A stretch of 58,919 nt of DNA from the IMG/VR virus record IMGVR_UViG_3300021964_007473, positions 1 to 58,919 of that record; one strand, written 5' to 3'. Below are positions 15,820 through 24,679 of the stretch, in pieces. The DNA is from a virus. Both the position numbers and the translations under genes were made by a program. The notes beneath the pieces are model-generated. The model was given only the letters and a program-made list of their open reading frames with translations. It had not been told where the DNA came from and did no database searches. Numbering within the stretch: the stretch's first letter is position 1; each line of letters begins with the position of its first letter.

Positions 15820-17567
15820 TGGCTGAAGAAGGACGCATTTCTCGGTTCCTGTCAGGCCTTCGTAGCCCGTTCAAGTCGCGTGAGTCACCCACGCCGACCA
15901 TGCCGTTGTGGTCAAGCGGTATTCAGGAACCCGTGATGGCTCAGGGCATCACCATTCCGGCCCTCTATGCGGTCAGCAACGAATCGCTGATTCTGCGCAC
16001 CGTTCTTTCCAAGTTGCGTCAAGAAATGTTCCGTCGCGGCTACTATTGGGAAAAGAAGTTCACAGTCAAGTGTACGGTGTGCGATGAAGAGTACCAACAG
16101 GAAATGGAATCCTGCAAGCAATGCGGTGGTGAAGTGCGCAAGCCTGACCCTGATGAGTTGACCTACCCTAAGTGGTTGCTCGGTCAGGAGAACTCGATGG
16201 AACAATCGTTTGTCCATCTGCTCCATGAAGTTGAGAATGACCTCAACATTGTGGACGACGCCTTCCTCATCTTGGTCAAGGAATACTTCATTGACCCTGA
16301 AAGTAAGGAGATTGCGTTTTACCGTGTCAAGGAGATGATTCGTGGTGACCCCATCTTCATGCGCATTGTGGCCGACAAGCGCGGTGTGCGTGGTGGCCGA
16401 TTCAAGGTCTGCATCATCCATCGTGACGAAGTAAAGACACACGCTGACGACAAGGTGTGTGAGAACTGCGGTCGTGACCTTGAAGACGTTCACTACGTCA
16501 ACATGGCCGGTAGCGGAAAGACGCAGTATTTCGTTGAAGGTGAAGTGATACACGTCAGCAAGTACACTCCGTCGAAGTTGTACGGACGTAGCCCTGTCAA
16601 CACCATGTGGCGTCAAGCCATGACACTCACGGCCATGGACAATTACATGTACACGGCTTACCAAAAGCGACGGATGCCCAAGGGTATCATCTCGGTGACT
16701 ACGGACAACCTTGAGTCCATGAAGTCGTTTTGGAAGTCCGTTGACGAAAAGATGGAGCGTGACCCCCACTACATTCCCCGTGTTGGTATTGAATCGCAAA
16801 CCGGCAAGGGTGGCGTGAATTGGGTCAAGTTCATGGACACCTTGGAGGAAATGCAGTACATTCCGGTTCGTGACGAGATTCGCAACAGGATTGCTGCATT
16901 CTATGGTGTTTCAAGCATCTTCATGGTGGACACCGGCAAGTCCGGTGGTCTGAACAACGAGGGCATGCAGATTCTTGTCACCAACCGTGCGGTTGAGTTT
17001 GGTCAGAAGGTGTACACCGATGTTTTGTTCCCCCGTCTGCTCAGGCAGATGAACGTTAGCGATTGGAAACTCACCTTGTACCCCAACGAGGAAGAGGACG
17101 AAATCACTCGCCTGCGCCGCGACGAGCAGGAACTCAACGTGGCTCAGCGCATGGCTCAGTTGGGCTTCCAACCGGAACTGCTTGAAGACCCGGCCAACCG
17201 TGACATTCGCTTCGTGTACCGCAAGCCACAACCGCAACCCGGTATGCCCGGTATGCCTCCCGGTGGCGCACCTCCGGGTATGCCCGGTATGCCTCCCGGT
17301 GGTATGCCTCCCGGTGGTATGCCGCCGCAGATGGCAGGCGGACCGCCGATGGTTGGGGGGATGCCTCCGGGTATGCCGATGCCGCCGCCTCAGCCGGGTG
17401 GTCAGGGCGTTGGTCTGCGCAATCGAGGTCCTGCTGCTCCTGAGCGAAGGACCACGGTTGGTAGCGGCGCACCGGTCAGCAGCGTTCAGCAACGCGGTCC
17501 GCAGCCGAACCTACAACAAAATGTCAGCAACGCATTGATGAACGCCCGAAGGCCTCGCGGTGCCTAA
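15816..17567 (+). CDS. Portal protein with two zinc-ribbon insertions
   Basis: This 583-residue protein forms the dodecameric DNA entry pore at one capsid vertex. The core is portal-like: a HVSKYTPSKLYGRSP loop, KRRMPKGIIS, and the helical stem region with EIRNRIAAFYGVSSIFM. Two metal-site insertions are visible: C-x2-C with C-x2-C at residues 86-103, and C-x2-H with C-x2-C at 199-218. The C-terminal 120 residues are a Gly/Met/Pro-rich repeat tail. The gene follows the terminase and precedes the protease and capsid genes, the canonical order. The start is ATG 15816 or 15819, overlapping the upstream stop. Confidence 0.9.
   Translation: MMAEEGRISRFLSGLRSPFKSRESPTPTMPLWSSGIQEPVMAQGITIPALYAVSNESLILRTVLSKLRQEMFRRGYYWEKKFTVKCTVCDEEYQQEMESCKQCGGEVRKPDPDELTYPKWLLGQENSMEQSFVHLLHEVENDLNIVDDAFLILVKEYFIDPESKEIAFYRVKEMIRGDPIFMRIVADKRGVRGGRFKVCIIHRDEVKTHADDKVCENCGRDLEDVHYVNMAGSGKTQYFVEGEVIHVSKYTPSKLYGRSPVNTMWRQAMTLTAMDNYMYTAYQKRRMPKGIISVTTDNLESMKSFWKSVDEKMERDPHYIPRVGIESQTGKGGVNWVKFMDTLEEMQYIPVRDEIRNRIAAFYGVSSIFMVDTGKSGGLNNEGMQILVTNRAVEFGQKVYTDVLFPRLLRQMNVSDWKLTLYPNEEEDEITRLRRDEQELNVAQRMAQLGFQPELLEDPANRDIRFVYRKPQPQPGMPGMPPGGAPPGMPGMPPGGMPPGGMPPQMAGGPPMVGGMPPGMPMPPPQPGGQGVGLRNRGPAAPERRTTVGSGAPVSSVQQRGPQPNLQQNVSNALMNARRPRGA
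17238..17395 (+). repeat. In-frame GMPPG repeats in the portal tail
   Basis: The sequence is a set of imperfect tandem units of the type GGTATGCCTCCCGGT that code for Gly-Met-Pro-Pro-Gly. They make a collagen-like or disordered tail on the portal. Similar Met-Pro repeats occur at 9690-9750 in another gene of this window. Confidence 0.75.
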
Positions 17568-17610
17568 ACCTTGATAACCGCCCCACGACTGCACAAAGCG
17601 AGGGAATCTC

Positions 17611-17967
17611 ATGGACCTCTTGAAGATGCACCCAATGGCCCGAAAGATGGAGCAGGCTCAGCGAGCCTTCCTGACCGCTCTTGAGAGTGGTGATGGAAGT
17701 CTCGCCAAGGAGCATTTGTCCGAAGTCAGCAAGTTGAGCGACTTCCTCCTTGAAGACCTCAACACCGAGATTGCCAAGTCCCAAGACGTTCTGCCGAACG
17801 CACAGGGTCCGAACGACCTGTTCGCGGGCGGTGTGCCTGTGCGCAAGTTCGTTTCCGAGCCGGAGACGGTGACCCTTGAGGGTACCCGTCTGCCCGGTAT
17901 CATCTCAAGCGGGCACCGTGGTTCCCGCCTCTCTCCCGCTCAGGGTACCTTCGGTCGTTGGGGTTGA
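17611..17967 (+). CDS. Small unknown head-region protein
   Basis: This 118-residue protein starts at ATG 17611 after GAGGG. Residues 1-60 are amphipathic helices (MDLLKMHPMARKMEQAQ and LSKLSDFLLEDL-type heptads). The C-terminal 50 residues are Gly/Pro/Arg-rich and extended. No family was recognised. Its place right after the portal and before scaffold-like genes suggests an internal head or assembly protein. The 43 bases before it contain only a ribosome site. Confidence 0.6.
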   Translation: MDLLKMHPMARKMEQAQRAFLTALESGDGSLAKEHLSEVSKLSDFLLEDLNTEIAKSQDVLPNAQGPNDLFAGGVPVRKFVSEPETVTLEGTRLPGIISSGHRGSRLSPAQGTFGRWG

Positions 17968-17972
17968 ATCCA

Positions 17973-18311
17973 ATGAGTGACGCATCATCGGCTGAGCAAC
18001 TGATGACCGTCCTTGTCACCAAGATGGAGAGCATGGACAACGACCTTGCACTCCTGAAGGCTGAGAATGAGCGACTCAAGAGCCTGATTTCATCCCCCGC
18101 CGGTCTGTTTCGTAAGGCCGGTTTCGTCCCGGTGTCCACGCCGTTCACCGACGACCTGATGCCTGACCCCCTCCGTATGGACATTGAGGGCAACTCCATC
18201 CTCAAGGGTGGTCCGGTTTCGTCCATTCCGCAGACGAACGAAGAGTTTCACAACATGTCGTGGGAAGACATTCACGAAATGGCACAACAAGCAAAGGGGG
18301 CACCTGAATGA
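17973..18311 (+). CDS. Small coiled-coil protein with C-terminal NMSW tag
   Basis: This 112-residue protein has residues 8-40 forming a heptad-type coiled coil (MESMDNDLALLKAENERLKS). The C terminus reads NMSWEDIHEMAQQAKGA (tag core 18252-18284). The same tag, NMSWDEVHTLAGRAVRG, ends the protease-scaffold protein at 24680-26053, and even the DNA is alike (AACATGTCGTGGGA in both). In scaffold proteins the C-terminal helix usually contacts capsid protein or portal, so this may be a second scaffold or a protein recruited like scaffold. That is inference. The start is ATG 17973; it overlaps the next gene by ATGA. Confidence 0.65.
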   Translation: MSDASSAEQLMTVLVTKMESMDNDLALLKAENERLKSLISSPAGLFRKAGFVPVSTPFTDDLMPDPLRMDIEGNSILKGGPVSSIPQTNEEFHNMSWEDIHEMAQQAKGAPE

Positions 18312-18886
18312 AGCCACGACCCGTTGAATCCGAAGTACTGACGAAGGCCCGTGACATGGCTGCTCGCCTTGATGCCTTGGAGAAGGCCAAGTGTGATTGC
18401 GGCAAGGAACCCTGCGAGTGCAAGTCTTGCCCCAAGTGTGGTGGCAAGATGGCAAAGATGGGATGCATGAAGGCCGGTTGCGGCTCTATGCAGAAGGCCG
18501 ACGAACAGGTGAAGGAGAAGATTACCGAGGTGAACCCTCACTTTCTGACCGAGACGGGCGGACAGACGCGCACCGCGTACTACTCCACCCGTGACCGTCC
18601 CATTGAGACGGAAGACCACAAGCCCAAGCGTGCTAAGGACGGCAGCAAAGTCAGCCTTGAATCCCTTGGAAGCCGGATGAACCCGCATGAGGGAACCGGT
18701 GTTGACCGTGAGGATGCACAGGGCGGCTCCCCTGTCAAGAAGTCCCCCGCGAGTGAGATGCGCGAGGCTGCTGAACAGGGTGCGCCCATGGTCTGCGGTC
18801 TGTGCGGCGGTACTGAAGACACCGGTTGTCTCGCCCATGGTGGTATTGACCTCATGGCCTGTCCGAAGTTCAAGCCGCTCCGTTGA
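18308..18886 (+). CDS. Cysteine-rich zinc protein
   Basis: This 192-residue protein has an N-terminal helix followed by a dense Cys cluster (CDCGKEPCECKSCPKCGG, then GCMKAGCGS) at residues 29-60. A basic polar middle follows, and a C-terminal pair CGLCGG with a later Cys around residues 162-185. These look like two zinc ribbons or knuckles. No named family was recognised. It lies between the coiled-coil protein and the giant ligase-like protein, in the stretch between portal and protease. A nucleic-acid or protein-binding role is likely from the metal sites only. Confidence 0.6.
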   Translation: MKPRPVESEVLTKARDMAARLDALEKAKCDCGKEPCECKSCPKCGGKMAKMGCMKAGCGSMQKADEQVKEKITEVNPHFLTETGGQTRTAYYSTRDRPIETEDHKPKRAKDGSKVSLESLGSRMNPHEGTGVDREDAQGGSPVKKSPASEMREAAEQGAPMVCGLCGGTEDTGCLAHGGIDLMACPKFKPLR

Positions 18887-18897
18887 GGGGTGGTCTT

Positions 18898-21800
18898 GTG
18901 TCCTACGAGCAGTTCGACCATGCGACGGTCAACCTGCTTAAGTCGCTGAGCGACGGGCTTGATTTGGAAGAAGCCGCTGCTGAGTACATCATTGCATGGG
19001 ACTCGTTGCAGAAAGCCCCATCCGGTGATGCATCTTACGTGCTGCTTAAGCGCGAGGCTGAAAACATCATTGAAGGGAAGAAGCGGGCAAGTGCTGATGC
19101 ATACCTGCTTGGGTTTGACCCGGTGGGTGAGCCAAGCCTGCACCCGTGGTACGAAGGGCTACAATCGGTAAGCGACCACAAACACGGACACGCCTTTTGG
19201 CCGACGTACAACGCACCTGTTGGTGCGCCCTACCAAAACGAAAACTTCCCCTTCCATCCTATGCATCATCCGCTGCTGCGTCAGCATGCGGTAAGCGGTA
19301 AGCCTGCATTCGTCGAGGGTCTGCGAAAGTTCGTTCTTGGAAAAGGTGGACACGCACAAGAAGAGAAAGAGATGGAGCAGGCTTGGCTTGCTGAGTTGGC
19401 GGGAGAAAAACACCCTGTCACCCACGGCTACAAGCCTGACCCAAAGGACCCCACCCGTACGATTCCAATTGTCGGGAACCTGAACGAAGGCATGTCGGAT
19501 GATGCGAAACATCAGGTTGACCTGTATGAACGGGACTTCAGGCGTTGGATGAAAGCCAATCCTGAGCGTGAGGACTATTGGCGCACGCATCAGGCTGAGA
19601 TGGTCAAACGTGGGTACCAAACAATTGACGATGCTTTGCGCAACGAGCATTTCGATTCACGCTCAAACGAATGGATGAGCGAAGACTACGCCGAAGACCC
19701 ATATGCAGGTGTGTCTGTACCTGAAGGGCTTGGGCACATGGGCTACATGCTTGGTCTTGAGTGGTTCAGCCCTCAAGAGCGACAGGTGGTGATGGACGCC
19801 ATCAACGAAGGTACGGTTGGTACTGAACATAGCAAGAACATCACGCTGCCTGACGGGACCAAGGTTCCCACGGCTCGATTCATTCACAACATGTTGTACC
19901 GCATGACTCCTGAAATGGATTGGGCAACCCGTAAGCCCAAGCACTTTGGTCGCAACGCTGCTATGCGCCTTGAGAACAACGACACCGACTACGCTCAAGG
20001 TGAAGAAGGTCGCTTCCTTCAGTCTGCTTTGGGCAAACTCAGCCACTACTCTCGTCTAACAGACTTGGGTGGAGACACCCTCTTCGGTGCAATTCGTGAC
20101 AAGATTCACGACCTTCATGGTATTGACCCTGAAGACGATGAAACGGCTGAGGTTTTGGAAAACCTACCTCGGTTTGAAATCGGTAAGAATCAACATCTGC
20201 TCAACGGCAAGATGGATTGGAACGATGTGGTCGAAGGTTCATGGGGGCACTTTAAGGGCAAGAAGCGCGAACCTGAGAAAGTACGCATGACCATGGACGA
20301 CCTGTGGTTTTTGTCAGGCTACGACCCAAACACAAAGCAGGTGATGCCTGACCACCCCATTTACGGTTCTCAAAACGTGGATGAACCGTTCATCAACCGT
20401 GATACGTTGGAGGCCATGGAAAAGGAAGCAGGTAAGCACAAGGGGCTTGAGCAGCAAGCAAAGTCCATTCGTAATCATCTTGGTTTCCTCAAGAACTCAT
20501 TTGGTCCCTCACCTGACGACAAGAACATACCCTCGTATTGGAAGTTTCATCCAAGTGGTTATTCCTACGGTCCGGGTCGCTTTTGGTCCCAATCCTTTGA
20601 CAATGTTGGTGGGCAGGGTATGTCCCTACCTACCTACCTCGACGTGGTGCATTCACCGCACGCTGACGAACAAGGCAATTCGTTCATGCTGATGGGTGAA
20701 AGTCAATCTCAGCAGAACATGCCAAACATGGCAAACCATCGCCTCATCAATCACTTCCTTCCTGAAGTAACACAGGCCCGTGGTGAGTACGAGGTGATGG
20801 GTGACGAAGGGAAGGTGACCGGTCGCTTTGTCCGCCATACCCCTGCGTTGTTGATGCAGAACGTCCTCTCACCTACCAACGTCACCCGTGTGTTGGGTGG
20901 ACGAGAAGGCTCGACGTTCAAGAACAATCACACCGATTTCAAACACTCCTTCTCACCGTTGTACGAACGTACCCTTCGTGACTTCAATGACCGTGGTGCC
21001 AACATTTCATCGGTTTTGCCCGCAGGTCTGAAGACGATGGATTCTCGGTTGAGTCACAATCAATTCCTTCGCCTTAACCCTGAATCAATGTACGGTGCTA
21101 CTCCCGGTGAGTTCACAATGGCAAAGGATGCACACCGACAAGCATTCGGTCTTGGACACATTTTCCATCCGAGCCAACCTTCAACCAAGAGTGTGCTTAG
21201 CCATCGTGACTTAGTAAATGGGGCACCGTTCACGGCAGGTGAATCCCCTGAAGACTTTGAGAGCATCATGGGATGGGGTGGCATCAAGTCGCCAACCCTT
21301 CAACGTCTCAAGCAGCGTATCATTGAGTTTCCATCGGATGCTGAAGCGGTGCAGACCGTTTCCATGGTGGCACGCATGCTCAACACGGACAAACCGCGTG
21401 ACGTGTGGAACTACTTGTCTGAGGGCGATTACAAAGAACTTGAGAACTACTACAACGAAGCACGTGGTGGCGGCTTCTCTTCTGAGCAAATCAACAAGTT
21501 GGTTGAAGATGCCAAGGCGGTTATCCCCGCTTGGTCCGAGGTCGCTCGCCAAAGCCTGTCTTCACAGAAAGGTGCGGTCAAGGATTCACCTGTTCGTGGT
21601 GTTGAACACATGCTCGGTATGGGCGGTGCAATGCCTGCTCTTCAAGAAGAGCAGCGTTTGCAGGATGAAGTCGAATACTTGCAGAACCGGCTGATTGAGC
21701 CAACTGAAGAAGACGACGTTGACCTGCTGCGTCAGCAGTATGAGGATGCGAAGCAGCAACTCATTCAGTTGCAGATTGGCGCACAGTCGAAAGCACTTGG

Positions 21801-24642
21801 TACCACAAAGAAGACAGGTTGGTGGAAGAAAGAACAGGAAGAGCATGAGGACCTGATGAACGCTTCTCGTTCAGCGGTGTCTGAAGTTGCCGGTCGTCTC
21901 AAGGAGATTTGGGAGAAAGAAGACCCATCTGCCTTTGACCCTGCCAATCCCGATAAGGCACTCGCCAACACGCTGCGTCTGTTCCATGACGCTGAGCGTT
22001 TCATCATGAGTGTACCACACGAAGTTCACGGCGTCACCGGCCTTGGATATGGTATTCGTGAAGAAGAGCCACAGGTGCGTCAAGCACAAGACAACTCGAT
22101 GTACGCCAATATCGCTCAACACATGGGCGAAAACGGCTACACCCTCTATGGGGCGGAGTCACCCGAAGAAGTGTTGGATGCACTTGGCATCGAAAACACA
22201 CCTGCTGCGAAAGAACATGCACGCTCTATCATTGATGATGTGCGAGAAAGCGGTCAGCCTCGGCAACTCAGCACAATTGGTAACCTGCTGACAGGTGGTG
22301 CTATTGCTGACATGACGGTTGGAAACCGTTCTCACAACGTGTCTCACTTGCATGAGCCGGAGGAAGGTTTCCTTGAGCAGAACATCGCTGACTTGGAAGG
22401 GCAAGACGAAACTCGACATGCGGTTCACACCCATGGATATTCTGAGGGTGTCAAGAATCTGCAACAAGACAAGTACCAAGGTAAGTTGGGTGAGTGGCGA
22501 GGTCACGACATTCACACGGCACCGAGAACACTTGCACAGATGATGAACCCGCAAATGTTTGATGCTTCACTCAGGCAACAAGGACTGAAGTTGCATCATG
22601 GGGACATTCACGGTGCAAAAGGTCAGAACAAGAAGACCTTCGGTTGGACCAATGCAACCACACGCAACTACGCAGACGCCATCGTTTCCTATGACCCAAT
22701 GAGCGGCGGTGTCGCACCTGAGCAGGAAGTCACAGAAGCCCGATTCAACCGTGGGTACTACGGTGGTATGCCGCTTGGTGCGGTCAATCCCAACCACAAC
22801 ACCCTGTATGCACAGTACAACACAGGCAATGCGGTTCACTTCCGTGGAGACAGTCACATGCCGACAGGTGGCTTTGAGTTCACCGATGATGGTCGGGTTG
22901 TGTACGGTGAAAATGTAGGACCGAGCATGTTCTTGCAGGTTCCTCAGCCTGAAATTGAGAAGGTGTTTGGTAAGGACTACTTCAAGCAAGTGTGGGACAA
23001 CGCTACCCCACCTACGGACCTGTCCTCCCCTCAGACTCGGTTGGAACAGAACATGGAGCCAACCAACGTCAATCCATCAACGATTGCTACATCGGAAACG
23101 ACCGACCTCATCAACCGTCTGATGAACCCGGACACATTCTTCACCAAGGAAGATGAATCCGAATGGGTCGCACCAATCCGGCCCATGCACCGCATCTTTG
23201 AGTTGACTGACCTGCAACACCTTCGCGGCTTCAGCAATTCTTGGGCCGTGTCCAAGTGGTACGATGGAAAGCGTGTCATCATCGTCAAGAACGGTGACGA
23301 GATTACGGTGCTTGATGAAAACAACCGCAAGGTCAGCGTGAAGAAGAAGTTCCGTGAGGCCTTGGAACAGTTGAACGACCGCAACTACACCCTCGATGGT
23401 ATCTTGGGTGACGAAGAACTCAACATCGTTGACATTGTGAACTACGACAACAACAACGTGTCCGACATGCAGATGCATGAGCGACTGAAGGTGTTGCGCA
23501 GCCAATTCGATAGCCGCGAATGTGTCATCATTCCCGGTCCACACGACACCAAGATGACCGACGAGGAAGGTCTTGAGGAAGCAGTCAAGGGACTGCAAGG
23601 TGAGCATGAGAACATCTTGCTGCGTGATAGCAAGTCCACCTATATGCGTGGCGAGCGTCGTCACCCCAAGTGGGTACTGCTGCGTCCAAGCCGTGACTAC
23701 AACTTCATCATCCTTGACCGTAGGGGCACCGGTCCCTACACCTACCAACTTGGTGCAGGTCCAATCCTTGACGGGTCGGTACTTGGAAACCGTGCGGTGG
23801 AGTACAAGGGTAGCGACTACATGGACGTAGGTACGGCTCGCAACCAACAGAAGGCATTCAAGGTCGGTGACATTGTTCGTGTCTCCATCTCAGGTGTGAC
23901 CAAGAAGGTGCGTGGTGGGCGCAACGTGTACGACATTCACGTGCGACAGATTGAGGGTGACGGTGAGGGTGAAGGTGCAGCGAGCGCAGAATCCCTTGAC
24001 TTGCTCACCAAGTCGTTTGCTCCTACCTACGTACCGTTTGAGATTGAGCAGACCGATACGGGCATCACCCTCTCGTTCAAAGACATGGATGATGTGACCT
24101 ACAAGGTTGAGAAGTTCAACGATGCATGGTACGTTCACTCACCTAAGTCCACCCTTGGTGACCTGTACAAGAGCGATTACCCTGTGCAACTTGCTGAGTC
24201 CCTTGCTCCCTATTGGTCGCCGTTTGTGCCGCTGATGATGGAGAACGTCTTGGTCAAGATGGAGGGGAAGGTTCCCAATCTTGAACAACAGGAAGAAGAA
24301 TCGGCGGGTCTGTTGGAAGAGGACGACGAAGAGCGGCTGCTCAAGCCACGTACAAAGAAGGCATTGGACCTGATTTCTCGCACCCTCGATGTGTTGGCAA
24401 AGGAGCGCATGACGTGGACAGGACCGAAGGGATTGGGTATTGACCTCGCTACACCTATTGAGTCCCCACACGGACCAACTAAGGTCACGGACGAGGAAAA
24501 CCTCCCTGATTACGACCCGAAGGGGGTCGGTCGGCGGGCCGTGGACAAGAAGCGCACAGAACACGTCGTTATTCCTGTGGATGGCGAGCAGTCTGTCGTT
24601 TTGGACTACGAAAACGACCAAGCGAAGGTGTCACCCGCGTAG
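18898..24642 (+). CDS. 1,914-residue protein with degenerate DNA-ligase-like domain
   Basis: The start is GTG 18898 with GGGGTGGT just upstream; a TTG five codons earlier is possible. Residues 1-1430 match no family I know: soluble, His/Asp-rich, with a coiled coil at about 925-970. About residues 1431-1688 follow the ATP-dependent DNA ligase plan: a motif I region SKWYDGKR (1452-1459), motif III LDGI near 1500, a motif IV region ENILLR followed by SKSTYMRGERR, motif V WVLLRP near 1592, then an OB-like fold from FKVGDIVRV (1654). The lysine of K-x-D-G is replaced by Trp (a Lys sits one place earlier), the motif III Glu by Ile, and the motif V Lys residues by Leu/Arg. It is probably inactive as a ligase and may bind DNA ends. 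Its location among head genes suggests a packaged or ejected protein. Confidence 0.7.
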   Translation: MSYEQFDHATVNLLKSLSDGLDLEEAAAEYIIAWDSLQKAPSGDASYVLLKREAENIIEGKKRASADAYLLGFDPVGEPSLHPWYEGLQSVSDHKHGHAFWPTYNAPVGAPYQNENFPFHPMHHPLLRQHAVSGKPAFVEGLRKFVLGKGGHAQEEKEMEQAWLAELAGEKHPVTHGYKPDPKDPTRTIPIVGNLNEGMSDDAKHQVDLYERDFRRWMKANPEREDYWRTHQAEMVKRGYQTIDDALRNEHFDSRSNEWMSEDYAEDPYAGVSVPEGLGHMGYMLGLEWFSPQERQVVMDAINEGTVGTEHSKNITLPDGTKVPTARFIHNMLYRMTPEMDWATRKPKHFGRNAAMRLENNDTDYAQGEEGRFLQSALGKLSHYSRLTDLGGDTLFGAIRDKIHDLHGIDPEDDETAEVLENLPRFEIGKNQHLLNGKMDWNDVVEGSWGHFKGKKREPEKVRMTMDDLWFLSGYDPNTKQVMPDHPIYGSQNVDEPFINRDTLEAMEKEAGKHKGLEQQAKSIRNHLGFLKNSFGPSPDDKNIPSYWKFHPSGYSYGPGRFWSQSFDNVGGQGMSLPTYLDVVHSPHADEQGNSFMLMGESQSQQNMPNMANHRLINHFLPEVTQARGEYEVMGDEGKVTGRFVRHTPALLMQNVLSPTNVTRVLGGREGSTFKNNHTDFKHSFSPLYERTLRDFNDRGANISSVLPAGLKTMDSRLSHNQFLRLNPESMYGATPGEFTMAKDAHRQAFGLGHIFHPSQPSTKSVLSHRDLVNGAPFTAGESPEDFESIMGWGGIKSPTLQRLKQRIIEFPSDAEAVQTVSMVARMLNTDKPRDVWNYLSEGDYKELENYYNEARGGGFSSEQINKLVEDAKAVIPAWSEVARQSLSSQKGAVKDSPVRGVEHMLGMGGAMPALQEEQRLQDEVEYLQNRLIEPTEEDDVDLLRQQYEDAKQQLIQLQIGAQSKALGTTKKTGWWKKEQEEHEDLMNASRSAVSEVAGRLKEIWEKEDPSAFDPANPDKALANTLRLFHDAERFIMSVPHEVHGVTGLGYGIREEEPQVRQAQDNSMYANIAQHMGENGYTLYGAESPEEVLDALGIENTPAAKEHARSIIDDVRESGQPRQLSTIGNLLTGGAIADMTVGNRSHNVSHLHEPEEGFLEQNIADLEGQDETRHAVHTHGYSEGVKNLQQDKYQGKLGEWRGHDIHTAPRTLAQMMNPQMFDASLRQQGLKLHHGDIHGAKGQNKKTFGWTNATTRNYADAIVSYDPMSGGVAPEQEVTEARFNRGYYGGMPLGAVNPNHNTLYAQYNTGNAVHFRGDSHMPTGGFEFTDDGRVVYGENVGPSMFLQVPQPEIEKVFGKDYFKQVWDNATPPTDLSSPQTRLEQNMEPTNVNPSTIATSETTDLINRLMNPDTFFTKEDESEWVAPIRPMHRIFELTDLQHLRGFSNSWAVSKWYDGKRVIIVKNGDEITVLDENNRKVSVKKKFREALEQLNDRNYTLDGILGDEELNIVDIVNYDNNNVSDMQMHERLKVLRSQFDSRECVIIPGPHDTKMTDEEGLEEAVKGLQGEHENILLRDSKSTYMRGERRHPKWVLLRPSRDYNFIILDRRGTGPYTYQLGAGPILDGSVLGNRAVEYKGSDYMDVGTARNQQKAFKVGDIVRVSISGVTKKVRGGRNVYDIHVRQIEGDGEGEGAASAESLDLLTKSFAPTYVPFEIEQTDTGITLSFKDMDDVTYKVEKFNDAWYVHSPKSTLGDLYKSDYPVQLAESLAPYWSPFVPLMMENVLVKMEGKVPNLEQQEEESAGLLEEDDEERLLKPRTKKALDLISRTLDVLAKERMTWTGPKGLGIDLATPIESPHGPTKVTDEENLPDYDPKGVGRRAVDKKRTEHVVIPVDGEQSVVLDYENDQAKVSPA

Positions 24643-24679
24643 TAGGGCTTTATGTACCATAACGTAGGATGGGGAGGCA

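Noticed and set aside
24643-24679. TATA-like TTTATGTA before the protease gene
   Set aside because: It is a single weak match in a 37-base gap. The gene has a good Shine-Dalgarno sequence, and no second promoter element is visible.
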